Source: Bacillota bacterium (lineage in GTDB: Bacteria > Bacillota > Clostridia > DSM-8532). Taken from it: a stretch of DNA of 64,000 bases. The notes beneath the pieces were generated by a model. That model worked only from the letters and a program-made list of their open reading frames with translations, was not told the DNA's origin and did no database searches. Below, piece after piece: positions 35,064 to 43,263 of the stretch (position 1 is the stretch's first letter; each line of letters starts with the position of its first letter). A program made the translations under genes and the position numbers. The stretch lies in the NCBI GenBank assembly GCA_023443745.1, contig JAEZTB010000042.1, positions 434,001-498,000 of the forward strand, in the 5' to 3' direction.

Positions 35064-36893
35064 ATGAGGATTGGCTTAATCCTGGGTGTTTTTAGCAGCA
35101 GCTACTGTTCAAGCGCTTTAAATTGCATTGCTCAAGAAATTGAGAAACGTCATGCCCGTTTGGTAATATTTGAAGGGCGCAGTCTTGAAAATAACACCTC
35201 TAATGATTATATGTGCAATACGCTCTTTAGGCTCATCCGCCGTGAACGGCTGGATGGGCTTATTATCTTGTCAAGCACCTTGATCTACCATGGCGGCAAG
35301 GACTTAATAGAGCATTTCGCCTCAAAGATTGATGTGCCTGTTGTTTCCATAGGTCTGGCTTTAGAAGGTATTTCTTCCGTTATTCCTGAGAATGCAGTGG
35401 GCATTGAGAAAATGATGTCCCGTTTAATCTCACATTCTTATAACAAATTTGCTTTTATAGGCGGCCCTCCGTCCCACCCTGAAGCTATCGTACGCCGGGA
35501 TGCCTTTTTACAAGTGATAAGCAGAAACGGTTTGTATGTCCCTCCAAATCTTATTTTTGAGGGAACCTACGGGTTTATGTCGGGATACAGCTTTGCAAAA
35601 AGGCTGATACCTTATGTCAAGGATCAGTCTATCGATGCCGTGGTTTGTGCCAGTGATGAGATGGCCTTCGCCGTAGAGCACTGCTTTTCAGAGAACGGAC
35701 TACGCATTCCGGAGGATGTTGCTGTCTCAGGCTTTGACGGGTCAGACCTTACTGCCCTTTCTTCCCCGACTCTTACAACCGTAAACCTACGCTTTGAATT
35801 AATGTCTGAAAAAGCGGTATCCCTTCTGTTTGAGCTTATTTTTGGCCGCAAGAATATTCAAGTCTGTCCCATAGAGCCGGAGATACGCGTCAGGCAGTCC
35901 CGAGGTTGCGAACTTAAGCTCTTTAATCGGAACAAATTAATTTTTCCTCACCTAAGCGCCCATCATCTCAACGGACGCCTACAATCCCTCGCCACAGCGG
36001 ATCTCTTTACAGAGCTGACCCATTATCTTGAGGAGCATAGTATTCTTCAATGCTATATTGTTCGCTATACCAAACCATTGCCATTTGATGATACGGCAAC
36101 TGAACAGCATCTGAAAGCTACTCTTTATTATGGTTATTTCAAAGAGCATCGTATTCACCATCCCAAGGTTTTTCCGGCGGTCAATTTATTACCGGAGCAT
36201 ATCCTGGATAGAAATTCGGAGCCTGTACTTGTAAAGCCCCTTTACTTCGGCAAACTCCAATTTGGATTTCTTATTATATCAGCGTGTGCTCCGTCAGTTT
36301 TAATTGATGATTTAGGTCACGAGCTCTGTCATTACCTGGGATATCTGTACTTTCATGAAGAACGCACTCTGGCAGAGAAAAAGCTGGCTGATGCCCACGA
36401 AAGTCTTATGAAATCCAATAAACGTCTTAATGAACTAATGGTAAAGGATCATTTGGATAAACTCAGCAATATACGCTATCTTGCAGCCAACATGCTCCAG
36501 AACCGGAAAATCAGCAATGGTGAATATATCCTCATTATAGTCGAGATTGATAACTTAACCGACATTAATTCCAGGTTTGGATTCAATGAAGGCGAGCATG
36601 TGATTACCAGTGTTTCGAATGTCCTTTCTTCATCCATTCGCGATGACGATTTTCTGTCCCATCAGAGCTGTGAGAGGTATGTGATTCTGGTAAAGAATAT
36701 TCAGAATGATCCCATTAAGACAATAGAAAAGCGTTTCATTCATGGGTTTAATGAGATGAATAAATGTCAAATTAAAGACTATACAGTCAAACTTAGCTGG
36801 GGCTCCTCATTCGCCGGTATAGATACGGATTTTGATTTTGTCTATCAACAAGCTGAAAGAAATCTCATGGAATCTAGGAAGCATTCCAGATAG
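35064..36893 (+). CDS. LacI-type ligand-binding domain fused to a degenerate GGDEF domain
   Basis: A 609-residue cytoplasmic protein without signal peptide or membrane helix. Residues 1-280 form a periplasmic-binding-protein fold as in LacI regulators (FAFIGGPPSHPEAIVRRDAF, AVVCASDEMAFAVEHCFSENGLRIPEDVAVSGFDGSD), but no helix-turn-helix precedes it. A middle region (about 290-440) and coiled coil (about 440-470) lead to a GGDEF-like domain (475-609), where the signature reads SCERY instead of GGDEF, so cyclase activity is very unlikely. The ATG at 35064 follows AAGGG by 7 bases. Probably a sugar-sensing c-di-GMP-linked or protein-binding adaptor; partner unknown. Confidence 0.85.
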   Translation: MRIGLILGVFSSSYCSSALNCIAQEIEKRHARLVIFEGRSLENNTSNDYMCNTLFRLIRRERLDGLIILSSTLIYHGGKDLIEHFASKIDVPVVSIGLALEGISSVIPENAVGIEKMMSRLISHSYNKFAFIGGPPSHPEAIVRRDAFLQVISRNGLYVPPNLIFEGTYGFMSGYSFAKRLIPYVKDQSIDAVVCASDEMAFAVEHCFSENGLRIPEDVAVSGFDGSDLTALSSPTLTTVNLRFELMSEKAVSLLFELIFGRKNIQVCPIEPEIRVRQSRGCELKLFNRNKLIFPHLSAHHLNGRLQSLATADLFTELTHYLEEHSILQCYIVRYTKPLPFDDTATEQHLKATLYYGYFKEHRIHHPKVFPAVNLLPEHILDRNSEPVLVKPLYFGKLQFGFLIISACAPSVLIDDLGHELCHYLGYLYFHEERTLAEKKLADAHESLMKSNKRLNELMVKDHLDKLSNIRYLAANMLQNRKISNGEYILIIVEIDNLTDINSRFGFNEGEHVITSVSNVLSSSIRDDDFLSHQSCERYVILVKNIQNDPIKTIEKRFIHGFNEMNKCQIKDYTVKLSWGSSFAGIDTDFDFVYQQAERNLMESRKHSR

Positions 36894-36908
36894 AGGTGCT
36901 TGTAAACA

Positions 36909-36945
36909 AAAAACATCCCGGGTTGGTGTACCCAGGATGCTTTCG
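36909..36945. terminator. Bidirectional terminator
   Basis: Stem CATCCCGGGT/ACCCAGGATG (36914-36923 with 36930-36939, one mismatch), A-run on the left and T-rich on the right. It serves the GGDEF-fusion gene and the ABC exporter operon. Confidence 0.75.
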
Positions 36946-36954
36946 TTTTAGTTT

Positions 36955-38778
36955 TTACTGTGCAAATGCTTCTTTTTCTTGCTCCTCAATGAGCTGGTTG
37001 GTGTAAAGTCTGTAATAGTAGCCTTTCTTGCGTATAAGCTGCTTATGGGTTCCCTCTTCGATAATTCTCCCCTTGTCGATAACCAGAATACGATCAGCAG
37101 AACGGATGGTAGAGAGTCTGTGGGCGATAATGAAGCTGGTTCTGCCCTCTAAAGCCTTGTTTAAGGCGTCCTGGATCAGATGTTCTGTCTCTGTGTCCAC
37201 TGATGATGTCGCCTCGTCAAGCACAAACATTCTGGGATCGGAAAGAATCGCCCGGGCAAAGGAAACCAGCTGTTTCTGGCCTGTAGAGAGCCGGCTTCCC
37301 CGCTCTCCTACCTCACTGTCATAGCCATTCTCAAGCTTGAGGATAAAGTCATGGGCATTGACGATTTTAGCAGCTTCTTCAATATCCTCCTGGGTCGCAT
37401 CCTGTCTGCCATAGGCAATGTTCTCCCTAACCGTTCCGCTAAAGAGGTGAGGCTCCTGAAGGACATACCCGATATTGGAATACATCCAAAGAAGAGGCCT
37501 TTCTCTGTAATCCACCCCGTCCATGAGAATCTCTCCCTCTGTAGGCTCATAAAAACGACAGGCCAAATTAACTATAGTGGTTTTACCGGAACCTGTTTCA
37601 CCCACCAGAGCGATCTTCTCGCCTGCTTTTATGGTCAGATTGAAGTGCTCAAGAATATTACCTCCCTCCTTGTAACGGAAGGTCACATCCTTAAATTCAA
37701 TATTCCCTTTAAACTCCGGCCAGGCTTCACGGTTGGACTCCAGCATATTTCCAAATTTCTCTGTAACAAGCTCGCTGTCCTTAATTTCGTTCTCAGTCTC
37801 CAAAAGGGTAACCACCCTCTCGGCTGAGGCCTGGGTATACTGAAGCTCGGTAAAAACCCTGGCAAACTGCTTGATTGGCTCGAAGAACTGAACGGCGTAG
37901 GAAGTGAACACTACCAATGTACCATAGCTAACCACGCCTGTTCCAACCTCGTGGCCACCCTTCCATAGAACCAGACCCGTTGCAATACTGCCCAGAAACA
38001 GAATAATGGGCGTATAAACAGAAGAAATGGTGGCTGCACGGATGGAGAAGTTCTTCATCTCCGAAGTGACTTTCTCAAATTCCTGCAGCATATGGTCCTC
38101 AACGCTTAAAGATTTAATAGTCTTTGCACCTGTAATGCCTTCATTGAAGGCCGCAGTAATTTGAGAATTGTACTTTCGGGTCTTTCGGAAATTATGGAGA
38201 ATCTTCTTTTGAAAGATCATGCTGATAACCACCAGGGGAGGTACCACACACAATACCAGAAGCGCATACCCCACATTGCTGAAAAGCATAAACAGAGTCA
38301 TGATCACAACCAGGAAGATGGACCAGAAAAAGTCCACCACATGCCATGACAGGGTTACCCCAAGTCTTTTTACATCGGAGGTAAGCCTTGCCATGAGCCA
38401 GCCAACAGGAGTTCTGTCATAATAAGCGATTGAAAGCTCCTGAAGCTTCTGGAATGCTGCCTTTCGAATATCATAGGGGATGCTGTGCTCGATGTTCCCC
38501 GCATTCTTTATCATCAATCGGACATTTAAGGCTTGAAATACCGCAAGTCCTACTGCTACAAAGCAATATATCCAAAAGCCATCAAGGGTTTTGTTTACAG
38601 CAAAATGATCAATGGCAAATTGACTGAGCTTCGGGAATACGGCGTCCACCAGAGCCAGGAATATCATCTGGACAATGAGTATAACAATGCTTTTTTTATA
38701 GGGCTTAGCGAATACAGCCAGTCTTTTGATTGTTTTAAAGTCAATGCGCTTGCTGTATTCCTGTTCTTCGTAATGCAT
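36955..38778 (-). CDS. Heterodimeric ABC exporter subunit with consensus Walker B
   Basis: A 607-residue half-transporter: six-helix exporter membrane domain (about 25-320), then the ATPase with Walker A VGETGSGKTT, signature RLSTGQKQL, Walker B MFVLDEATSS with the catalytic Glu, and His switch IAHRLSTIRSAD. The signature departs from LSGGQ (LSTGQ). It lies 74 bases after the partner gene. Together the two show the one-good-site, one-poor-site pattern of heterodimers such as BmrCD or TM287/288. Drug, lipid or peptide export are all possible. Confidence 0.92.
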   Translation of the reverse strand: MHYEEQEYSKRIDFKTIKRLAVFAKPYKKSIVILIVQMIFLALVDAVFPKLSQFAIDHFAVNKTLDGFWIYCFVAVGLAVFQALNVRLMIKNAGNIEHSIPYDIRKAAFQKLQELSIAYYDRTPVGWLMARLTSDVKRLGVTLSWHVVDFFWSIFLVVIMTLFMLFSNVGYALLVLCVVPPLVVISMIFQKKILHNFRKTRKYNSQITAAFNEGITGAKTIKSLSVEDHMLQEFEKVTSEMKNFSIRAATISSVYTPIILFLGSIATGLVLWKGGHEVGTGVVSYGTLVVFTSYAVQFFEPIKQFARVFTELQYTQASAERVVTLLETENEIKDSELVTEKFGNMLESNREAWPEFKGNIEFKDVTFRYKEGGNILEHFNLTIKAGEKIALVGETGSGKTTIVNLACRFYEPTEGEILMDGVDYRERPLLWMYSNIGYVLQEPHLFSGTVRENIAYGRQDATQEDIEEAAKIVNAHDFILKLENGYDSEVGERGSRLSTGQKQLVSFARAILSDPRMFVLDEATSSVDTETEHLIQDALNKALEGRTSFIIAHRLSTIRSADRILVIDKGRIIEEGTHKQLIRKKGYYYRLYTNQLIEEQEKEAFAQ

Positions 38779-38852
38779 GAAGGAATCATCCTTTCTCTAA
38801 GGATTTTTATAATTTTGTTTAAATCTTTTAACGTTTTAGCGGCTTCATAACC

Positions 38853-40655
38853 TTATCCTGCATCCTCCATCAAATCGTCACCCATGGCACTCTGAATCTC
38901 CCAGATTCTCTTGTATAGTCCATTTGTGGCGATAAGCTCGTCGTGGCTCCCTTTCTCCACAATCCGCCCCTTATCAAGAACCAAGATGATATCCGCTTCT
39001 GCCAAGGTCGTGATGCGGTGAGAGATGATAATGGTAGTAGTGTCCTTTCGTCTATCTCTCAGAGCCTGACGGATCTGGGCATCGGTTTCGGTATCCACCG
39101 CACTTAAGGAATCGTCGAAAATGAGAATTGGAACATCCTTGGCCACCGTTCTGGCAATGGCAAGTCTCTGCCTTTGGCCGCCTGATAACGTGACGCCTCT
39201 TTCCCCAACCATGGTGTCATAACCCTTTTCGAATTCCATAACAGCATCATGGACGGAGGCTGTTTGAGCAGCATTATGGATGTCATGCTCGCTTACATTG
39301 TAATCTCCGATTTTAATATTTTCAAAAATAGTCTTTGAAAACAGGAAAGGTTCCTGCAGAACAATTCCTATATTCTTTCTGATCCATTCCCTGCTGATTT
39401 TCGAGAGCTCTACACCATCAATGGTAATATGACCTTTTTGATAGTCATAGAGCCTTAAAAGGAGATGTACCAATGAGCTCTTTCCAGAACCAGTCGCACC
39501 TAAGATGGCAACAGTCTGCCCTCTCTCAATCTTAAAATCAGCACCCTCCAGGACGGGCTTTCCCTTTTCATATTCAAAATGCACATCCTTAAATTCAATC
39601 TCTCCCCTGATAGGATTATCGTTGATACCTTGCTGATAGTCCTCAGGTTTGGCATCAAAAATTTCCTTGATACGACCCAACGACACAAAAGCCTGACCCA
39701 TAAAACCCATCATCTGACCAAGGCCGCGTAAAGGCCATACCAGCATGCCGGTATAAGTTGAGAATGCAATGATAGTGCCGATGGTCAAGTTACCCTTTAC
39801 AGCCCAATAAGTTCCTATAATAAGTACAAGGCCGTGCTGAAGCATACAAATCAAGTCGGTTCCGCCCCAAAAGTCAGCCATAATGCGGACAATTTTAAGA
39901 TTAAGTTCTTTGAAGATATGGTTTTTTTCTTCGAACTTCTCCATTTCAAATTTTTGTGCTCCAAAGGCTTTAACCACACGAACACCTGTCAGGTTTTCCT
40001 GAAGTGCGGCCGACATAATACCTTCTGCCTCATCGGTTTGAAGGAATATCTTCATCATATTGACAAAAAAGCGGAAGGTGATGATAAAGACAATCGGAAT
40101 GAGTACAATGGCGACCAATGTATATTCAAAGCTCATGGAAATCATGATGCTAATCACTACTATGACTTGCATAATAATTTGAATGGCATCGACCGATTGG
40201 CCTGCAATAAAGTTCTGTATGGTTTCTATGTCCGAGGTACACCGTTGAACGATATCACCGGTCTGAGCCTTTACATGATAATCAAAAGGAAGGTGCTGCA
40301 GATGATCATAGATTTTTTCCCTCATACGCTTTGATGAGCTCTGGGCTGCCACTGCAGAAAGCTTTCCTTTGAAATACATAAAGGTACCCTGAAACAATGT
40401 TATGGTAACTAATGCCACAAGAATAATCCACAAATTGCTTCGGATAGCCTCAAGACCACCCCACTGGTCCAAAAGTTTACCCATCGATGCAGGCAGATTA
40501 AGGGGCTCATCTCCGATGATTGAATCGATGGTCATTTTGATGATAAGCGGCACTGTTGCGGCTAAAACTGTCATGAGCAAAACTGACACAATGGCAAGGA
40601 TATAGGTCCTTCCGCTACCGCGCAGAAATTGCATCAAAAGCTTGAATTTCTTCAT
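38853..40655 (-). CDS. Heterodimeric ABC exporter subunit with degenerate Walker B
   Basis: A 600-residue half-transporter with six transmembrane helices (about 15-320) and an ATPase with Walker A LGATGSGKSS, intact signature TLSGGQRQRLAIAR, His switch ISHRITTLAEAD, but Walker B ends ILIFDDSLSAVD: Asp replaces the catalytic Glu. Its Walker site therefore belongs to the non-hydrolysing half of the dimer, paired with the altered LSTGQ of the partner. GGAGG precedes the ATG. It is the second gene of a transcript that probably begins at 41066-41094 with a small leader ORF. Confidence 0.92.
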   Translation of the reverse strand: MKKFKLLMQFLRGSGRTYILAIVSVLLMTVLAATVPLIIKMTIDSIIGDEPLNLPASMGKLLDQWGGLEAIRSNLWIILVALVTITLFQGTFMYFKGKLSAVAAQSSSKRMREKIYDHLQHLPFDYHVKAQTGDIVQRCTSDIETIQNFIAGQSVDAIQIIMQVIVVISIMISMSFEYTLVAIVLIPIVFIITFRFFVNMMKIFLQTDEAEGIMSAALQENLTGVRVVKAFGAQKFEMEKFEEKNHIFKELNLKIVRIMADFWGGTDLICMLQHGLVLIIGTYWAVKGNLTIGTIIAFSTYTGMLVWPLRGLGQMMGFMGQAFVSLGRIKEIFDAKPEDYQQGINDNPIRGEIEFKDVHFEYEKGKPVLEGADFKIERGQTVAILGATGSGKSSLVHLLLRLYDYQKGHITIDGVELSKISREWIRKNIGIVLQEPFLFSKTIFENIKIGDYNVSEHDIHNAAQTASVHDAVMEFEKGYDTMVGERGVTLSGGQRQRLAIARTVAKDVPILIFDDSLSAVDTETDAQIRQALRDRRKDTTTIIISHRITTLAEADIILVLDKGRIVEKGSHDELIATNGLYKRIWEIQSAMGDDLMEDAG

Positions 40656-40702
40656 ATCTCTATTCCTCCTTATGCTAAGTAAGCGTGAAAACGTAAGGCA
40701 AC

Positions 40703-40749
40703 GGCGTCAATTCAATAAAAATGAATCATTTTTTCTTCTTTGAGACGCC
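40703..40749 (-). promoter_or_regulatory. Leader hairpin nearest the ABC exporter gene
   Basis: GGCGTC/GACGCC (40703-40708 with 40744-40749) encloses AAAAATGA/TCATTTTT (40717-40724 with 40726-40733). It lies about 50 bases before the exporter start and could be terminator- or anti-terminator-like. Confidence 0.4.
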
Positions 40750-40783
40750 AAAATACAAGTCAAGCGTTAATTATACTGACATC

Positions 40784-40816
40784 ACCGGTTACCGAAATCA
40801 AAGATTTCGAACCGGT
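40784..40816 (-). promoter_or_regulatory. Strong leader hairpin in the exporter leader
   Basis: Two 7-bp stems (accggtt/aaccggt and cgaaatc/gatttcg) separated by a 2-base bulge with a 3-base loop. A second structured block follows upstream at 40820-40873 (gagtca/tgactc enclosing ggcg/cgcc and cgag/ctcg). Confidence 0.5.
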
Positions 40817-40903
40817 ACCGAGTCAGTGAAACTCGAGGCGGGGAACGCCTAGATTCTCGTTATAGCATGACTCAGACATAAATTATTGGGTTAGAAAAAA
40901 CTG

Positions 40904-41023
40904 TTAATTGGTAATGCCGATGCCGTGTGAACGGCCATAAAAGAGGCTTCCGGCGGCCGCGACAATGCCAAACCCATTATTAAATCTGAATCCACTGGTG
41001 ATAAGTATCTGGTTATTAATCAT
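40904..41023 (-). CDS. 39-residue leader ORF before the ABC exporter
   Basis: An ORF of 39 codons with an AGGAGGT site 6 bases upstream of its ATG and a good promoter 45 bases before that. The peptide begins MINNQILITSGFRFNNGFG, is rich in Gly and hydrophobic residues, and has no Cys, no double-Gly cleavage site and no signal peptide. No other gene separates it from the exporter 250 bases downstream. It may be a leader peptide controlling the exporter by attenuation, as bmrB does for bmrCD, or a peptide substrate. I recognise no family. Confidence 0.6.
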   Translation of the reverse strand: MINNQILITSGFRFNNGFGIVAAAGSLFYGRSHGIGITN

Positions 41024-41065
41024 TTCGCGACCTCCTTCCGATAGAATGAATGATTAGACTATAGT

Positions 41066-41094
41066 ATAATATACCAATTTATCTCAAAAATCAA
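41066..41094 (-). promoter_or_regulatory. Sigma-A promoter of leader ORF and ABC exporter
   Basis: TTGATT (41089-41094) and TATTAT (41066-41071) with a 17-base spacer on the minus strand. Confidence 0.65.
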
Positions 41095-41193
41095 TGATCT
41101 GGATAGATGTAATATTATTTTAACAATTCTTTCTTAAGATTTTATGACCATCTGAAGATACGAAAATTGCAAAAGACCCCATCGATAGTATTA

Positions 41194-41219
41194 AGGCAGG
41201 TAGCAATGGCTACCTGCCT
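41194..41219 (-). terminator. Terminator-like hairpin after the amino-sugar kinase gene
   Basis: An 11-bp perfect stem AGGCAGGTAGC/GCTACCTGCCT (41194-41204 with 41209-41219) with a 4-base loop. A further 11-bp repeat (41139-41149 with 41235-41245) encloses it. The T-tail is weak (TTAATACTAT). Confidence 0.6.
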
Positions 41220-41272
41220 ATCCAATAAGGCATAGGTCATAAAATTACCCTATGAACGCTAATAGAATGCCC

Positions 41273-42181
41273 TCAAGGTTTTATTTGACGAGCCAGCCGT
41301 ATTGCTGTGCAAAGCGCGGTATCATCCGGTGCTTTCACCACAGCTCCAGGAAAGTGTGTTACCAACAATTCCTTTATTAGGTTTGAAAGGAGGTCCGATT
41401 TCAGAAGGAGACTTCCCCACAAAAAAATGCTCGGAAAAGCGCAGGTAAGTTTAGAAAGCACCAAGGCACCATGCAAAAGTGCCTGTGCAGCTTCTTTTAA
41501 AAGATATAAGGCTTCGGCCTCACCGCGCTCAGCCGCCTGAAAGACGAGGGGTGCAAAAGCTGCTATTTTACTTTTTTCAAGAATATTCTGATAGCAAAAT
41601 TTTGTGATATCATTCTGGGTGCGCAGCCCGGATTGTTCCGCTACTAATTGTGCCAGTACAGGTGCTTGTCCATCTCCGTCAAGATGCCGGGTGACGGTTG
41701 ATAAGGCTTTAAGCGCTAAGGAAAATGCGCTGCCCTCATCACTTGTAAGATGCCCCCATCCCCCGTAACGGTGGAAGTCTCCTTTTTCGTCACGGGCCCA
41801 AAGAATGGAGCCCGTGCCGCTGGCAATCAAAAGAGTTGGCGTTTCGCAAAGGGCCAGAAAAATCGCACAGTCGTTATAAATGAGAATATTCTTATGGGGA
41901 AAACCAAACTCGGATAGAATCTGCCGATATTCACATTCCAGTGCAGGCGTATCTACACCGCTTGCGGCACCGACTAATCCGCAGCAATCCTCTGGATTAA
42001 GGCTACATGCGGCAAGAGCCGGTAAAATAGTAGCCCCAAGTATTTCTTTGGTACGCACAGGTCCGTCAAGGTTAAGGGTGCAGCCGGTGCCTGAAAACTC
42101 ACCTAAGCATACACCCTCCACATCCTCTAGGTAAAAGCGGCAATGTGTACCACCCAGGTCCATGGCTGCCCGATATTTCAT
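41273..42181 (-). CDS. BadF/BadG-family amino-sugar kinase
   Basis: A 302-residue ATP-dependent kinase of the N-acetylglucosamine kinase/MurK group. Phosphate-binding motifs: AMDLGGTHCRFYLED at the start, a second ATP motif LLIASGTGSILWAR near residue 120 and GGWGHLTSDEGSAFSLALKAL near 145. The ATG at 42181 follows GGGGAGA; the upstream extension overlaps the SIS gene. It starts 2 bases after that gene, so they are coupled. MurK-type enzymes phosphorylate MurNAc and GlcNAc after non-PTS uptake; with MurQ nearby this is the likely role. Confidence 0.83.
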   Translation of the reverse strand: MKYRAAMDLGGTHCRFYLEDVEGVCLGEFSGTGCTLNLDGPVRTKEILGATILPALAACSLNPEDCCGLVGAASGVDTPALECEYRQILSEFGFPHKNILIYNDCAIFLALCETPTLLIASGTGSILWARDEKGDFHRYGGWGHLTSDEGSAFSLALKALSTVTRHLDGDGQAPVLAQLVAEQSGLRTQNDITKFCYQNILEKSKIAAFAPLVFQAAERGEAEALYLLKEAAQALLHGALVLSKLTCAFPSIFLWGSLLLKSDLLSNLIKELLVTHFPGAVVKAPDDTALCTAIRLARQIKP

Positions 42182-42183
42182 TG

Positions 42184-43263
42184 CTACTCTCCCCTTTTTG
42201 CATCTGTCTTTGTGCCCAATGCGGCATAAAAATCCGGAAATTTTGGCTTGTCGCACTGGATATTCTTTTCTTCAGATACCACAGCGCTAAGTACCTGATA
42301 CGGAATCATTGCTTCATATGTAAGGGTTTCCGGCTGCCCGGAGCAGACAAGTGTGATTGTATTCCTAAAGTGGACCTCCCGGCCTGAGCAATTAATGACG
42401 AAAACCTCGCAACCCCGTGCATCGCAGTATTCAATCAGCTTTTCCATACGCTCTAAGTTTTCGTTATTCTGCAAAAGAAAGATATGGTATGCTCCCGGTG
42501 CAATAATGTTGTTGATGCCATGGAGGTATTCCTCAAACTCCCATGCAGCGGCCGGAACATATAGCGTTTCCAGAAGCTTGAGCGCGCCTTCCTCTGCAAT
42601 AGGCAGTCCGACACCGTCGGCAATCAACGTCAGACATGGCGCTTTTGCAAGTAGCGGCGCTGTTTTAGCTGCATAATCCAAGCTGCGCTGAATATTTTCC
42701 GGTGCAGCCTCAAAGGCTGAACTCAGTAATGGGAGCCAATCGAAAGACCAATTCCCCGATGTTTTTGCAAGTGCCATACCCAACAGATACAGCGTCAACA
42801 CAGTAGCGGTCATTCCTTTTGTTTTTGGCCCTACTGTCTCTTCACCACAGCGTATGTGAACATGCGCGTCCCCCTCTTGTGCTATGGGGGAATTTTCATC
42901 TGATGTTACGCTTATCACTGATGCGCCATGAGTGCGCAAAATCTGGATTGCACGCTGGGTAGATGTACTTTTTCCCGATTGAGAAATGGCAAAAACGGTT
43001 GTTTCAGAAAGATTATCTCCAAGTTCCTCCAAACGAGTGGGAACCGTTGTTATCCATTGAATATCCGTAAAAACCCGGCGAAGAAGATAAGTTGCTATTC
43101 GGGCCGCATAATTTGAGCTACCCGAGCTTACCATTGCAATTCGTTTGGGCATCTTACGCGCAAGCAATTCCACACAGTACGACGTAATCTCCGATTGTTG
43201 ATCGCAAATAGTGCGCCATACGGCCGGTTGTGATTTGAGATAGGCAAGCATTTTTTCTGCCAT
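42184..43263 (-). CDS. Tandem SIS-domain protein, probable glucosamine-6-phosphate deaminase/isomerase
   Basis: A 359-residue protein with two sugar-isomerase (SIS) domains like the C-terminal half of GlmS but without the glutaminase. SSGSSNYAARIATYLLRR and ISQSGKSTSTQRAI mark the first domain. EEGALKLLETLY and EFEEYLHGINN, which keeps the Glu and His of the GlmS isomerase site, mark the second. Isomerase-only GlmS relatives are known to act as glucosamine-6-phosphate deaminases, and no nagB is in this locus. GGAGG precedes the ATG, which directly follows the GH3 stop codon. Confidence 0.78.
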   Translation of the reverse strand: MAEKMLAYLKSQPAVWRTICDQQSEITSYCVELLARKMPKRIAMVSSGSSNYAARIATYLLRRVFTDIQWITTVPTRLEELGDNLSETTVFAISQSGKSTSTQRAIQILRTHGASVISVTSDENSPIAQEGDAHVHIRCGEETVGPKTKGMTATVLTLYLLGMALAKTSGNWSFDWLPLLSSAFEAAPENIQRSLDYAAKTAPLLAKAPCLTLIADGVGLPIAEEGALKLLETLYVPAAAWEFEEYLHGINNIIAPGAYHIFLLQNNENLERMEKLIEYCDARGCEVFVINCSGREVHFRNTITLVCSGQPETLTYEAMIPYQVLSAVVSEEKNIQCDKPKFPDFYAALGTKTDAKRGE

